From Mycolicibacterium flavescens (GTDB lineage: Bacteria; Actinomycetota; Actinomycetes; Mycobacteriales; Mycobacteriaceae), in assembly GCF_001722335.1 (NCBI RefSeq), contig NZ_MIHA01000016.1, forward strand, positions 74,185 to 138,184: a stretch of 64,000 nt of DNA. The letters run 5' to 3'. Both the position numbers and the translations under genes were made by a program. Shown one piece after another: positions 40,244-48,946 of this stretch (the first letter of the stretch is position 1; each line of letters starts with the position of its first letter). Under the pieces are notes generated by a model, which worked only from the letters and a program-made list of their open reading frames with translations, had not been told where the DNA came from and searched no databases.

Positions 40244-41088
40244 CAGCCCTGCAGACACCGGCACCCGACCGGGTCCAGCCCGTACCGACGCACCCCACGA
40301 ACATCGCCCAGCAGTCGTGGATCATGGTCAAACGCAACATGATCCACACCAAGCGGATGCCCGAGATGCTGAGCGACGTGACCGTGCAGCCGATCATGTT
40401 CGTGCTGCTGTTCGCGTTCGTGTTCGGCGCGTCGATCGTCAACCCCGGCGGAACCAACTACCGCGAGTTCCTGCTGCCCGGCATCCAGGCGCAGACCATC
40501 GTGTTCTCGGCGTTCGTCGTCGCGTCGGGGATCACCGCCGACGTCGAGAAGGGCATCATCGACCGGTTCCGGTCGCTGCCGATCTCGCGGTCGTCGGTGC
40601 TGATCGGGCGCAGCATCGCCAGCCTCATCCACTCGTCGCTCGGCGTGCTGGTGATGGCGTTGACCGGGCTCGCCATCGGGTGGCGCATCCGCAACAGCGT
40701 GGCCGAGGCGGTGCTGGCGTTCGCGTTGGTGCTGCTGTTCGGGTTCGGGATGATCTGGTTCGGCATCCTGATCGGCTCGCTGCTGCGCACCGTCGAGGCC
40801 GTCAACGGGGTGATGTTCACCACGCTGTTCCCGATCACGTTCCTGGCCAACACCTTTGTGCCCACCGAGCCGATGCCGCACTGGCTGCGGGTGATCGCCG
40901 AATGGAACCCGGTGTCGTCGCTGGCGCAGGCGATGCGCCAGTTGTGGGGCAACGGCGGACCGGCCCCCGAAAGCGCCCAGTTACCGCTGCACCACCCGGT
41001 GCTGGCCACCGTCATCTGGTCGCTGGTGCTGACGGCCGTCTTCGCGCCGTTCGCGCTGCGCGCCTACGCCCGCCGCACCGCCGACTAG
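40240..41088 (+). CDS. DrrB-like ABC-2 permease (second system)
   Basis: A 282-residue membrane protein with about six hydrophobic segments and the ABC-2 loop FLANTFVPTEPMPHWLRVIAEWNPVSSLAQAMRQLWG. ATGA overlap with the ATPase indicates coupled translation. Unlike the first Drr system there is only one permease, so it should act as a homodimer. It converges on the APH-like gene with overlapping stops. Substrate unknown. Confidence 0.9.
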   Translation: MTALQTPAPDRVQPVPTHPTNIAQQSWIMVKRNMIHTKRMPEMLSDVTVQPIMFVLLFAFVFGASIVNPGGTNYREFLLPGIQAQTIVFSAFVVASGITADVEKGIIDRFRSLPISRSSVLIGRSIASLIHSSLGVLVMALTGLAIGWRIRNSVAEAVLAFALVLLFGFGMIWFGILIGSLLRTVEAVNGVMFTTLFPITFLANTFVPTEPMPHWLRVIAEWNPVSSLAQAMRQLWGNGGPAPESAQLPLHHPVLATVIWSLVLTAVFAPFALRAYARRTAD

Positions 41089-42134
41089 GAACCGACCGCC
41101 GCGACGGTCCACGCCGGCAGGATCGGCGCGCGGGTCAGGAAGTGGTCGGCCTGCCCGGTCGCGCGCAGCAGCGCCTGCGTCCGCAGGATGCAGCAACCCA
41201 TGCGCACCATCGCGAAGATCTCGTACCACCGCAGGTGCTGCAGCGGTCGGCCCAGCAACTGTTCGTAGCGGCGCACGACCTCGTCGCGGCTGTCGAAGCC
41301 CGGCAGTTCCGGGTCGAGGTCGAGGCCGTTGACCTCGAGCATCTGCCTGCGCGTCGCCAGCCACCACGCGAAGTCGGCCTCGGCCGGGCAGATGCAGGCC
41401 TGCTCCCAGTCCAACGCGCCGACGATCTCGCCGGTGTCGTCGAAGATCGCGTTCGACAACCGGGCGTCGCCCCAGCAGATGCTCAGATCGGTTGGCTCCG
41501 AGGGCATGTGACGCGTCAGCCAGTCGAACGCGGTGCTCATCAGTTCCGGGACGGCGCCGTCGGTGCCCCACCGGACGTACTCGCGCCACCAGTCGAGTTC
41601 GGGCCCGACGCCGACCCCGCCGGGCCGCGCCAGCCAGGCGGCCTGCTCGACGGGCACGCGGTGCAGTCGCGCGAGGGTCTGCAGGAACGAGTCGTGGGCG
41701 GTCCGCTGCACGGCGACACCCGCGTCGTGCAACCACCCGCGCGTCGCGTACGACGTGTCCGACGGAGTGTGGCCGACGATGCGCGGCATGACAAGGAACT
41801 TCGACCCGATCCACGCCGGGTCGGGTTCGTAGCGCAGCGGCGCGGGGGTGGCGATGCCGTACCCGTGCAGCAGCTCCTGGGTCGCCACCTGCGAGGCGAG
41901 GTCGTAGTCGGGGAAGATTCCGCCGCCGGCCGGCGGGATCCGGATCACGTACTCGGCGGACCGGCCGTCGGTCGTCACCGAGAACACCAGGCATTCGCTC
42001 GACCATCCGGCGGACCGGTTGGCGGCCCGCAGTTCCGAGACCGCCACCTCACCGTCGGTCTGCGCGGCGAACCAGTCGCGCAGCCGATCCCGGGTGGCGG
42101 CCAGGTCACGCTGGACAAGGGCGATGCCGGCCAT
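41085..42134 (-). CDS. APH-family (ACAD10-like) phosphotransferase
   Basis: A 349-residue aminoglycoside-phosphotransferase-fold protein of the kind encoded near lipid and steroid catabolism genes. The catalytic loop reads ICWGDARLSNAIFDD and the metal site IVGALDWEQA. The usual HGD His is Trp, while the catalytic Asp and Asn remain. An N-terminal ATP-binding region is present (EYVIRIPPAGGGIFP). The ATG at 42134 is chosen just inside a palindromic operator region. Small-molecule or acyl-substrate phosphorylation is inferred; antibiotic resistance is not supported. Confidence 0.85.
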   Translation of the reverse strand: MAGIALVQRDLAATRDRLRDWFAAQTDGEVAVSELRAANRSAGWSSECLVFSVTTDGRSAEYVIRIPPAGGGIFPDYDLASQVATQELLHGYGIATPAPLRYEPDPAWIGSKFLVMPRIVGHTPSDTSYATRGWLHDAGVAVQRTAHDSFLQTLARLHRVPVEQAAWLARPGGVGVGPELDWWREYVRWGTDGAVPELMSTAFDWLTRHMPSEPTDLSICWGDARLSNAIFDDTGEIVGALDWEQACICPAEADFAWWLATRRQMLEVNGLDLDPELPGFDSRDEVVRRYEQLLGRPLQHLRWYEIFAMVRMGCCILRTQALLRATGQADHFLTRAPILPAWTVAAVGS

Positions 42135-42144
42135 GGGAAGAGCG

Positions 42145-42168
42145 TTACATGGCGCGTTGCCCATGTAA
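42145..42168. promoter_or_regulatory. candidate TetR operator, site 1 (perfect)
   Basis: TTACATGG-N8-CCATGTAA, a perfect 24-bp palindrome with 8-bp arms, lies 10 bp before the APH-like gene start and 48 bp before the divergent hydrolase. Related sites lie at 42181 and 43583. Confidence 0.65.
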
Positions 42169-42180
42169 AGAGCGAAGGTG

Positions 42181-42204
42181 TTACGTCCGGGTGCGCAGCT
42201 GTAA
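42181..42204. promoter_or_regulatory. candidate TetR operator, site 2 (degenerate)
   Basis: TTACGTCC-N8-AGCTGTAA keeps the 24-bp spacing and the TTAC/GTAA ends of site 1, but the inner arms match poorly. It lies just before the TACATT -10-like box of the hydrolase gene. Confidence 0.35.
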
Positions 42205-42216
42205 TACATTGACCGG

Positions 42217-43053
42217 GTGTCCTCGCCTCCGGCCGTGTTCGGTGACCTCGACGATCGCACCCGCCCACTCGCGGTGCTCGTGCACGGTTTCCCCGACACC
42301 CCGTTCACCTGGCGCCACCTCGGACCGGTGCTCGCCGAGCACGGATACCGCGTGGCGGCGCCGTGGCTGCCCGGCTACGACGCGCCGGCCGGGCGGCCGA
42401 TCAGCGTCGGCACGTACGCGCGTCACATCCTCGACACCGCCGAAAGGTACGGGGCCGACGAGCGCGCGGTGCTGATCGGACACGACTGGGGCGCCCAGGC
42501 CGGGTACGGCGCAGTCGTCGCGCAGCCGCACGCATTCGGGCGGTTCGTCGCGCTGGCCGTTCCGCCGATCGCCGCGCTGTCCGGGCTGTTCGGCTACCGG
42601 CAACTCAAGCGGTCGTTCTACGTGTGGTTCATCCAGCAGGTCGGCCTCGCGGAGCCCGCGCTGCTGGCGCCGGGCTTCTGGGAGTCGTTGTGGGCCGATT
42701 GGTCGCCCGGCTACGACGCCACCGCCGACGTCGAGGAACTGCGCCGACACGTCGGGCCCGACAACATCGCCGACGTCATCGCGCCGTACCGGGCCTCGTT
42801 CCAGCCGGACTTCGCCGATCCGGACGCGGCGACCGAGGCCGAGGCGGCGGCCCACCCGCCGCCGGTCCCGACGCTGTACCTGCACGGCCGCACCGACGGC
42901 GCGATCGGCGTCGACGCCATCGCCGAGCTGAGCGGGCACTTCCCGGCACCCGGGTCGTCGGCCGAGATCGTCGACGACGCAGGGCATTTCCTGCACCTCG
43001 AGCGGCCGGACCCAATTGCCGAGCGGATCCTGGACTGGCTCGCGGTCAGGTGA
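42217..43053 (+). CDS. alpha/beta hydrolase, epoxide-hydrolase-like
   Basis: A 278-residue alpha/beta hydrolase. It has the oxyanion HGFP motif (VLVHGFPDTPFTWRHLGP) and an Asp nucleophile elbow (LIGHDWGAQAGYGAV), the pattern of epoxide hydrolases and haloalkane dehalogenases rather than Ser esterases. The catalytic His is in DDAGHFLHLERP. The GTG start follows TACATT by six bases, which suggests a leaderless transcript. It is divergent from the APH-like gene and convergent with tetR (8-bp overlap). Substrate unknown. Confidence 0.87.
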   Translation: MSSPPAVFGDLDDRTRPLAVLVHGFPDTPFTWRHLGPVLAEHGYRVAAPWLPGYDAPAGRPISVGTYARHILDTAERYGADERAVLIGHDWGAQAGYGAVVAQPHAFGRFVALAVPPIAALSGLFGYRQLKRSFYVWFIQQVGLAEPALLAPGFWESLWADWSPGYDATADVEELRRHVGPDNIADVIAPYRASFQPDFADPDAATEAEAAAHPPPVPTLYLHGRTDGAIGVDAIAELSGHFPAPGSSAEIVDDAGHFLHLERPDPIAERILDWLAVR

Positions 43054-43573
43054 CCGACCGGCCCGCGGCATGCCGCAGTTCGGCGAGGAACTGCTCGGAA
43101 CTGCCGTCGCCGAGCAGGTAGTGGCACACCGCGATCCGCACCACGGCGGCGGCTGCGACGTCGCGGTGCTCACCGGGAATGATCCGGGCGACCCGCTCAT
43201 GCATGATCGGCAACACCCGTTTCATCTGCTGCAGTACATGCTCGGGTTCGACGTCGGCCAGTGAACCCAGCGAGTAGGTCCGCTGGAACTCGACGATGAA
43301 CCGCAGCGCGGCGTCCAGACGGTCCGGCCCCACCAGGCCGGTCACCGCGGCCGCGATGCCGGCATCGAAGTTGTCCTGCTCGTAGAGCGCAAACGCCTCG
43401 AGCAGTCCTTGCTTGGAACCGAAGTGCCGGTAGAGCGTCGGCCGCGAGACGCCGGCCTCGGCAGCGACGTCGGACAACTGCAGACGGCGCCGCCCGGCGC
43501 GAGCCAGCACCACGAACGTCGCCGCCAGGATGCGGCGGCGCGTGGACTGCTCGGCAGCACCGGAAACCGTCAT
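43046..43573 (-). CDS. TetR-family regulator (catabolic cluster)
   Basis: A 175-residue TetR protein. The HTH is seen as RRRLQLSDVAAEAGVSRPTLYRHFGSKQGLLEAF; the rest is a helical ligand domain. The second of two close ATGs is preferred because AAAGGA lies five bases upstream of it. It is divergent from the PF10118 gene across a gap that contains the 24-bp palindrome at 43583, and two more copies of that palindrome lie between the APH-like and hydrolase genes. It is therefore the likely repressor of all these promoters. Confidence 0.88.
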   Translation of the reverse strand: MTVSGAAEQSTRRRILAATFVVLARAGRRRLQLSDVAAEAGVSRPTLYRHFGSKQGLLEAFALYEQDNFDAGIAAAVTGLVGPDRLDAALRFIVEFQRTYSLGSLADVEPEHVLQQMKRVLPIMHERVARIIPGEHRDVAAAAVVRIAVCHYLLGDGSSEQFLAELRHAAGRSVT

Positions 43574-43582
43574 TGCCATCCT

Positions 43583-43606
43583 TTACATATAACCACGCAA
43601 ATGTCA
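43583..43606. promoter_or_regulatory. candidate TetR operator, site 3
   Basis: TTACATAT-N8-AAATGTCA has the same 24-bp layout as site 1, with six of eight arm positions symmetric. It lies 10 bp upstream of the tetR start and 60 bp before the divergent PF10118 gene. Confidence 0.5.
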
Positions 43607-43665
43607 CACTGAGTCCCACGTCGAGCCTGGTTCATGTTAAGCCGGGCGCGAAGGAGAACATTTCG

Positions 43666-44580
43666 GTGACCGACCTCGTGATCCGCAAGATCGGCTGGGA
43701 TTTCGACGCGACGGTCCCGTTCATGTGGCAACCGCAGAACCCGGACTTCGGGCTGTTCTGCAACGCGTTCACGTTCATCGCGGTGCCGTTCGAGCGTTAC
43801 ATCGTCGGCGCAGTGCGCAGGGCCGGGGATCAATTCACCGGCGAGGTCGCCGAAGAGGCCGACGCGTTCCTCAAGCAGGAGGCCCAGCACGCCGCGGCGC
43901 ACCGCAAACACATGCTGGCGCTGATCGCCCGGTATCCGGAGCTCGAACAGTGCTACGCCGAGTCGTGCGCCGCCTACGACGCACTGCTGGAATCCGAATC
44001 CGTCCAGTTCCACCTCGCCTACATCGCCAACCTCGAAGCCACATTCACGCCGTTGTTCAAAGTCATTCTCGACAACCGTGATTCGCTGTTCGACGGGGGA
44101 GACGCGCGGGTCGCGTCGCTGATGGTGTGGCATTTCGTCGAGGAGATCGAGCACCGCAGTTCGGGGCTGGTGCTGAGCCGGAATGTCAGCCCCGGCCGGT
44201 GGTACCGGGTCAAGCACATTCGGCACACCTTCAGCCACGTCGCGGGCATCGCCAAGGACATCGCGGTGGCGTTCGACCGCATCGTTCCGTTCGAGGACCG
44301 CGGCGCCTCCACCGTCGACCTGCTCTCCGGGGACTTCCTCTCCGGTGAGCTCAAGAACCGCCTCCCGATCCGACGCGGCGCCCGCACACCGTCGATCTTC
44401 GCCACCGTGCCGACCCGCGAGCTGGCGAGGATGCTCTGGCGCCTGGCGTTGTCGCAGACGCCCTACCACGACCCGGCCGATCAGCCGCTGCCGCAGTGGG
44501 CCGAGACCTGGATGCGGGCCTACGACCGCGGGACCGACATGACCAGGTTCGTCGGCGCGCAGCCCACAGGAGAAAGGTGA
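43666..44580 (+). CDS. PF10118-type metal-dependent hydrolase family protein
   Basis: A 304-residue protein of the family annotated as metal-dependent hydrolase (PF10118). It shows a ferritin-like/diiron arrangement of acidic and His residues: EVAEEADAFLKQEAQHAAAHRKHM and, later, MVWHFVEEIEHRS. AAGGAG stands nine bases before the GTG start. The neighbouring TetR gene and operator suggest inducible expression. The reaction is not established for the family; a role in lipid or hydrophobic-compound metabolism is inferred from the neighbours. Confidence 0.82.
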   Translation: MTDLVIRKIGWDFDATVPFMWQPQNPDFGLFCNAFTFIAVPFERYIVGAVRRAGDQFTGEVAEEADAFLKQEAQHAAAHRKHMLALIARYPELEQCYAESCAAYDALLESESVQFHLAYIANLEATFTPLFKVILDNRDSLFDGGDARVASLMVWHFVEEIEHRSSGLVLSRNVSPGRWYRVKHIRHTFSHVAGIAKDIAVAFDRIVPFEDRGASTVDLLSGDFLSGELKNRLPIRRGARTPSIFATVPTRELARMLWRLALSQTPYHDPADQPLPQWAETWMRAYDRGTDMTRFVGAQPTGER

Positions 44581-44586
44581 CCCCAT

Positions 44587-45744
44587 TTGCTGTCCACCAA
44601 CTACGGCGGGCTGGTGCCCGAAGACGAGCTGCTGACCCACCAGATCGTCGACACCTTCGCCACGGTGAGCCAGTCGGACCCGTCGTGGACCGAGAAGATC
44701 TGGACCATCGCCCACGCCCGTGACAACTCGCTGCAATTGGTACTCGGCGTCGGAAAGTACACCAACAGAGGCGTTTTCGACGGTGCCGCCGGAGTGTGCC
44801 GGGGCACCGAACAGTGGACGGTGCGGGCGGGTCGCCGGCTGGCGTCGGACCCGTCGGCCACCGACGTCGGACCGATCCACTACCGGGTGGTGGAACCGCT
44901 GCGCGCCGTCCGGGTCAGCCTCGACGCCAACGACCACGCGCCGATCGCCTTCGACGTGGAGATGCGCGGCAGTTTCGTTGCGGCGCTTGAGGATCCGTGG
45001 CCCGACCGCAGCCCCGACGGATACCGCGTCAGCCACAACGTGTTGCGCTACCACCAGATCGGCTCCGCGTCGGGTTGGGTGGAGGTCGACGGCGACCGCA
45101 CCGAGGTCAGCGACTGGATCTCGATACGCGACCACTCCTGGGGCCTGCGACCCGGTGTGGGTAAACCGATCCCCGGCCTGCCGCGCGGCGGGCGCAGGAT
45201 CAAGCAGATGTTCATGACGTGGCTGCCGATGACGATGACCCGCCCGGACGGTTCCTCCTACTCACTGTTCGTGATGTACCAGGAGGAACGCGGCGACGGG
45301 TTCCTCGAGGTCCGCAGCCAGGCCGAACAGCAGAACGACGACGGCACATCGCACAGGTTCGCCGCCGTCGAACAGGATCTGCACTTCAACGACGACAACC
45401 GTCGGTTCACCCACGGCACGGTCACGCTGATCGACACCGACGGTTCGCGACGCCCGCTGACCGTCACCGCGGCCGGTCCGACCGGCTTCCACCTGGGCAC
45501 CGCCGGCTACTACGGCTGGAACGACTGGGTGTACGGCGAGTGGGTCGGTGAGTTGAAGGTCGAGGGGAACCACGTCACCGACTGCGACGCCCCGGCCAAC
45601 GCTAGCAAGCTGCATCAGCTGCGGGATCTGCTCGTGCGCGTCGACGACCCGGTCGGCGGCGGGTCGGGGCTGGGCAACGCCGAGACCTTCGCGCTCGGCG
45701 CGTTCCCCGAGCGCGGCCTGACAGCGGAGAACTCCTTCCTCTGA
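44587..45744 (+). CDS. hypothetical AttH/CrtC-like (DUF7064-like) protein
   Basis: A 385-residue protein without signal peptide or membrane segment. It is rich in predicted beta strands, with the segments HNVLRYHQIGSASGWVEVDG, ISIRDHSWGLRPGVG and YGWNDWVYGEWVGE, a pattern I associate with AttH/CrtC-like lipocalin-fold proteins (DUF7064/7065). The start is TTG 44587, with GAAAGG nine bases upstream, 6 bp after the PF10118 stop. The pair is probably co-transcribed. Function not established. Confidence 0.6.
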   Translation: MLSTNYGGLVPEDELLTHQIVDTFATVSQSDPSWTEKIWTIAHARDNSLQLVLGVGKYTNRGVFDGAAGVCRGTEQWTVRAGRRLASDPSATDVGPIHYRVVEPLRAVRVSLDANDHAPIAFDVEMRGSFVAALEDPWPDRSPDGYRVSHNVLRYHQIGSASGWVEVDGDRTEVSDWISIRDHSWGLRPGVGKPIPGLPRGGRRIKQMFMTWLPMTMTRPDGSSYSLFVMYQEERGDGFLEVRSQAEQQNDDGTSHRFAAVEQDLHFNDDNRRFTHGTVTLIDTDGSRRPLTVTAAGPTGFHLGTAGYYGWNDWVYGEWVGELKVEGNHVTDCDAPANASKLHQLRDLLVRVDDPVGGGSGLGNAETFALGAFPERGLTAENSFL

Positions 45745-45752
45745 GTATTGTG

Positions 45753-45758
45753 TACTAT
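45753..45758 (+). promoter_or_regulatory. -10 box of the Fe-S oxidoreductase gene
   Basis: TACTAT ends exactly seven bases before the ATG at 45766, which implies a leaderless mRNA. It lies in a 16-bp imperfect palindrome (GTATTGTGTACTATAC) that could be an operator. Confidence 0.55.
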
Positions 45759-45765
45759 ACCCAGC

Positions 45766-46797
45766 ATGGTTCAGCCGATCCCTGCGCGCATCGCCGACCA
45801 CCCCACCGTCCGGGCGGTGCGGGGACGGCCGCGGCGCAGGCCCGAGCTTCTCGACGCCGCCTGGTTGCGGCAGCTGTGCCTAGACTCCGGCGCCGACGAC
45901 GTCGCGTTCGCCAGCGTCGACAACCCTGAGTTGGCCTCCGAGGCCGAACACGTCGATGCCGCCCTGCCCGGCGCGCGCAGCTACATCTCGCTCGTGGTGC
46001 GGATGAACCGCGACAACGTGCGCTCCACCGCGCGCAGCGTGGCCAACCAGGAGTTCCATCGCAGCGGCGAGCTGATGAACGAAGCCGCGCACCGCATCAC
46101 CCGCGCACTGCAGGAAGCCGGGTACCGCGCGATCAACCCGTCGATGTCGTTCCCGATGGAGATGGACAAGTTCCCGGGTCGGATCTGGGTGGTCGCGCAC
46201 AAACCGGTCGCGGTAGCCGCCGGCCTCGGGGTGATGGGTATCCACCGCAACGTCATCCATCCCAAGTTCGGCAACTTCATCCTGCTCGGCACCGTGGTGG
46301 TGGACGCGCCGATCACCGAGTACGGTGAGCCGCTGGACTATTCGCCGTGCCTGGAGTGCAAGCTGTGCGTCGCGGCGTGTCCGGTCGGTGCGATCGGCAA
46401 GGACGGCGACTTCGACTTCATGGCCTGCTCGGTGCACAACTACCGCGAGTTCATGGGCGGATTCACCGACTGGGCGCAGACCATCGCCGACAGCGAGGAC
46501 GCCGCCGACTTCCGTTCCCGCGTCAGCGATTCGGAGAACGCGTCGATGTGGCAGAGCCTGTCGTTCAAAGCCAACTACAAAGCCGCCTACTGCCTGGCGG
46601 TGTGCCCAGCCGGGGAAGACGTCATCGAGCCGTATCTCGAGGACCGCAGAGGTTTCATGGACCTGGTGTTGCGGCCGCTGCAGGACAAGAAAGAGACGCT
46701 CTACGTGCTGCCGGACTCGGCGGCCAAACAGCACGCCGAACGCCGGTACCCGCACAAGACCGTCAAGGTCGTCGACAGCGGGGTGGCCGGACGCTGA
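45766..46797 (+). CDS. 4Fe-4S oxidoreductase (QueG/reductive-dehalogenase-like)
   Basis: A 343-residue soluble protein. A bacterial ferredoxin-type cluster motif is formed by Cys195, 198, 201 and 205 (CLECKLCVAACP); further Cys221, 276 and 280 (CLAVCP) can build a second cluster. The N-terminal part (ARSYISLVVRMNRDNVRS...) resembles the cobalamin-binding half of epoxyqueuosine reductase and RdhA enzymes. Mycobacteria are not known to make queuosine, so another reductive substrate is likely. It has its own leaderless promoter but follows the TetR-linked genes closely. Confidence 0.8.
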   Translation: MVQPIPARIADHPTVRAVRGRPRRRPELLDAAWLRQLCLDSGADDVAFASVDNPELASEAEHVDAALPGARSYISLVVRMNRDNVRSTARSVANQEFHRSGELMNEAAHRITRALQEAGYRAINPSMSFPMEMDKFPGRIWVVAHKPVAVAAGLGVMGIHRNVIHPKFGNFILLGTVVVDAPITEYGEPLDYSPCLECKLCVAACPVGAIGKDGDFDFMACSVHNYREFMGGFTDWAQTIADSEDAADFRSRVSDSENASMWQSLSFKANYKAAYCLAVCPAGEDVIEPYLEDRRGFMDLVLRPLQDKKETLYVLPDSAAKQHAERRYPHKTVKVVDSGVAGR

Positions 46798-46844
46798 GGG
46801 CCGATGCGGAATACATCCGCGCCGGAACGGCGTTTGCTCATGGC

Positions 46845-47549
46845 ATGACGACCAAACTGCCGCTGAGTCGGCTCCTGATCATGGTTGCGGCAGCGTTGAT
46901 CTCGGGGTTGATCTCGGGTGTGACGCTGGCGGCACCCGCAGCGGCGGCACCGACCGGCGAATGCGCCGACATCCAGGTCGTTTTCGCCAGGGGCACCGGC
47001 GAACCCGCGGGCATCGGCCGGGTCGGCCAGTCTTTCGTCGACGCGCTGCGGCCACTGACCCCGAACAGGTCGGTCGACGTCTACGCGGTGAACTACCCGG
47101 CGACCCGCGACTTCCTGCGCGCCGCCGAGGGCGCCAACGACGCCAGCCTGTTCGTCCAGAACGTCGCGGCCGCCTGCCCCGACACCGACATCGTGCTCGG
47201 CGGCTACTCGCAGGGCGCCGCCGTCATCGACGCCATCGCGATCGCGCAAACCCCGACGCTGGGGTTCAGCCAGATCATGCCGGCGGACGTCGCCGATCGC
47301 GTCGCGGCCGTCGCGGTCTTCGGCAACCCGTCGATCCGCCTGCTCGGCGGCCCGCTGACCACGCTGAGCCCGCTCTACGGACCCAAGACCATCGACCTGT
47401 GCAACGGCGCAGACCCGGTGTGCTCCAACGGAAACGACGTCGCCGCGCACAGCCTCTACGGCGAGTCGGGGCTGACCGCGCAGGCCGCGCAGTTCGTGGC
47501 GGGCCGGCTGAGCGCAGCCCCGATCAGCACGCTGTCGGGTCGCGGCTGA
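46845..47549 (+). CDS. exported cutinase-family hydrolase (Culp-like)
   Basis: A 234-residue secreted Ser hydrolase. The signal peptide ends near AAAAPTGEC. The catalytic triad is visible as Ser in GGYSQGAAV, Asp in DLCNGADPVC and His in AAHSLYG. Four Cys (GECADI, AAACPDT, DLC, PVC) can form the two conserved cutinase disulfides. Culp proteins act as esterases or lipases on envelope or host lipids. The ATG at 46845 starts the signal peptide. It is convergent with pth. Confidence 0.9.
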   Translation: MTTKLPLSRLLIMVAAALISGLISGVTLAAPAAAAPTGECADIQVVFARGTGEPAGIGRVGQSFVDALRPLTPNRSVDVYAVNYPATRDFLRAAEGANDASLFVQNVAAACPDTDIVLGGYSQGAAVIDAIAIAQTPTLGFSQIMPADVADRVAAVAVFGNPSIRLLGGPLTTLSPLYGPKTIDLCNGADPVCSNGNDVAAHSLYGESGLTAQAAQFVAGRLSAAPISTLSGRG

Positions 47550-47553
47550 CCGC

Positions 47554-48132
47554 TCACCCCCAGGCGTGCACCACGTTCTGCGCGGGTTCGAGCCCCTGGG
47601 ACACCAGCAGTTCGGTGGCGTCGGCGGCCTGTTCGCAGATCGTCGGCACGTCCTTCCACTCGGTTGAGGTGAAGGTGCTCAGCACGAACTTCGCGCCGTC
47701 CATCCGGCCCGGCGGCCGGCCGATCCCGATCCGGACCCGCTGGAAGTCGTTGCTGCCCAACGCCGCACCCACCGAGCGCAGCCCGTTGTGGCCGGCCACC
47801 CCGCCGCCGACCTTCAGACGGATGCGGCCGAAGTCGATGTCGAGCTCGTCGTGGATCACCACCACGTCGGCGGGCGCCACCGAGTAGAACTTGGCCAGCG
47901 GCCCGACCTGGCGGCCCGACTCGTTCATGTAGGTCCGCGGTTTGGCCAGTACGACGGCCCGGCCGCCGAGGCGGCCGGTGGCCACCTCGGCGCCGGACTT
48001 CTTGTGCACCTTGAACCCCGAGCCGATCCGGTCGGCGAGGATGTCGGCGACCAGGAACCCGAGGTTGTGCCGCGTCGTCGCGTACTGCGGTCCCGGGTTG
48101 CCCAGGCCGACCACCAGATGGGGTTCGGCCAC
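47554..48132 (-). CDS. pth: peptidyl-tRNA hydrolase
   Basis: A 192-residue enzyme that releases peptides from drop-off peptidyl-tRNA. Motifs: [21 protein letters not shown] with the catalytic His, [38 protein letters not shown] with the catalytic Asp and substrate-binding Asn. The order rplY-pth on the minus strand, with a 6-bp gap, matches M. tuberculosis Rv1015c-Rv1014c. Confidence 0.96.
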   Translation of the reverse strand: MAEPHLVVGLGNPGPQYATTRHNLGFLVADILADRIGSGFKVHKKSGAEVATGRLGGRAVVLAKPRTYMNESGRQVGPLAKFYSVAPADVVVIHDELDIDFGRIRLKVGGGVAGHNGLRSVGAALGSNDFQRVRIGIGRPPGRMDGAKFVLSTFTSTEWKDVPTICEQAADATELLVSQGLEPAQNVVHAWG

Positions 48133-48138
48133 GGGTGA

Positions 48139-48801
48139 CTACTCGGACTCTTCGGCGGGCGCCGCTTCGGCGGAGTCGCCCTCTTCGGCGGCCGCGGCAG
48201 ACTCGGCGGCGGGCTCCTCGGTGGTGCCCTCGGCCTCGAGGTCTTCGGCGGTCGGCGCGGCGACCACGTTGACCACCAGCGAGTCGGGGTCGGTCACCAG
48301 TGTCACACCGGACGGCAGCTCGATCGCGCCGGCCGTGAACTGGGTGTTGACCTCGGCGCCTTCCACGGAGACGGTGATGTTCTCCGGGATCGACTGCACG
48401 TCGGCCTCGACCTCGATGGTGTTGAGCTCCTGGGTGACCAGCGTGCCCGGCACGGCGTCGCCCTCGACGACGACGTTGACCTCGACGTTGACCTTCTCAC
48501 CGCGCCGCACGACCAGCAGGTCGGCGTGGGTGATGCTGCGGCGGATCGGGTGGATGTCGAGCGCCCTGGTCAGCGCCAGCTGCTCGGTGCCCTCGATGTC
48601 GAGGGTGAGCACCGCGTTGGTGCCGGCGTGGCGCAGCACCGCGGCGAAGTCGCGGCCGTCGAGCTCGAGGTGCTGCGGGTCGGTGCCGTGACCGTAGAGC
48701 ACCGCGGGCACCTTGCCGGCGCGACGGGCGCGGCGCGATGCGCCCTTGCCGGTCTCGGTGCGCACCGTTGCGGTGAGGTTGTTGGGGGCGTTCTTCGCCA
48801 T
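48139..48801 (-). CDS. rplY: ribosomal protein bL25 (Ctc/general stress form)
   Basis: A 220-residue long-form L25. The 5S rRNA-binding N-terminal domain ([29 protein letters not shown]) is followed by the TL5/Ctc beta domain and an acidic Ala/Glu-rich tail (~185-220). AGGAG lies nine bases before the ATG. It is co-transcribed with pth. The equivalent in M. tuberculosis is Rv1015c. Confidence 0.95.
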   Translation of the reverse strand: MAKNAPNNLTATVRTETGKGASRRARRAGKVPAVLYGHGTDPQHLELDGRDFAAVLRHAGTNAVLTLDIEGTEQLALTRALDIHPIRRSITHADLLVVRRGEKVNVEVNVVVEGDAVPGTLVTQELNTIEVEADVQSIPENITVSVEGAEVNTQFTAGAIELPSGVTLVTDPDSLVVNVVAAPTAEDLEAEGTTEEPAAESAAAAEEGDSAEAAPAEESE

Positions 48802-48946
48802 GAGGGGATGCTCCTGTCGTGTCGCTCGGCACGGCCAGGGCTCAACCACTCGAAATGGTTCGCGTCGATAACGGTGGCCTACGGAAGCCAGCCACCCTCG
48901 CCGTGATCAGCAGCCAGAGTAGCGCCAACCTGGGGGTTCGCCCAAA

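Noticed and set aside
41085..42134. Aminoglycoside resistance gene
   Set aside because: The APH fold is shared with many metabolic kinases; the catalytic loop is atypical and the context is catabolic.
43570..45135. A 521-codon minus-strand frame
   Set aside because: Antisense to the PF10118 gene and its neighbour, which have clear motifs and start signals.
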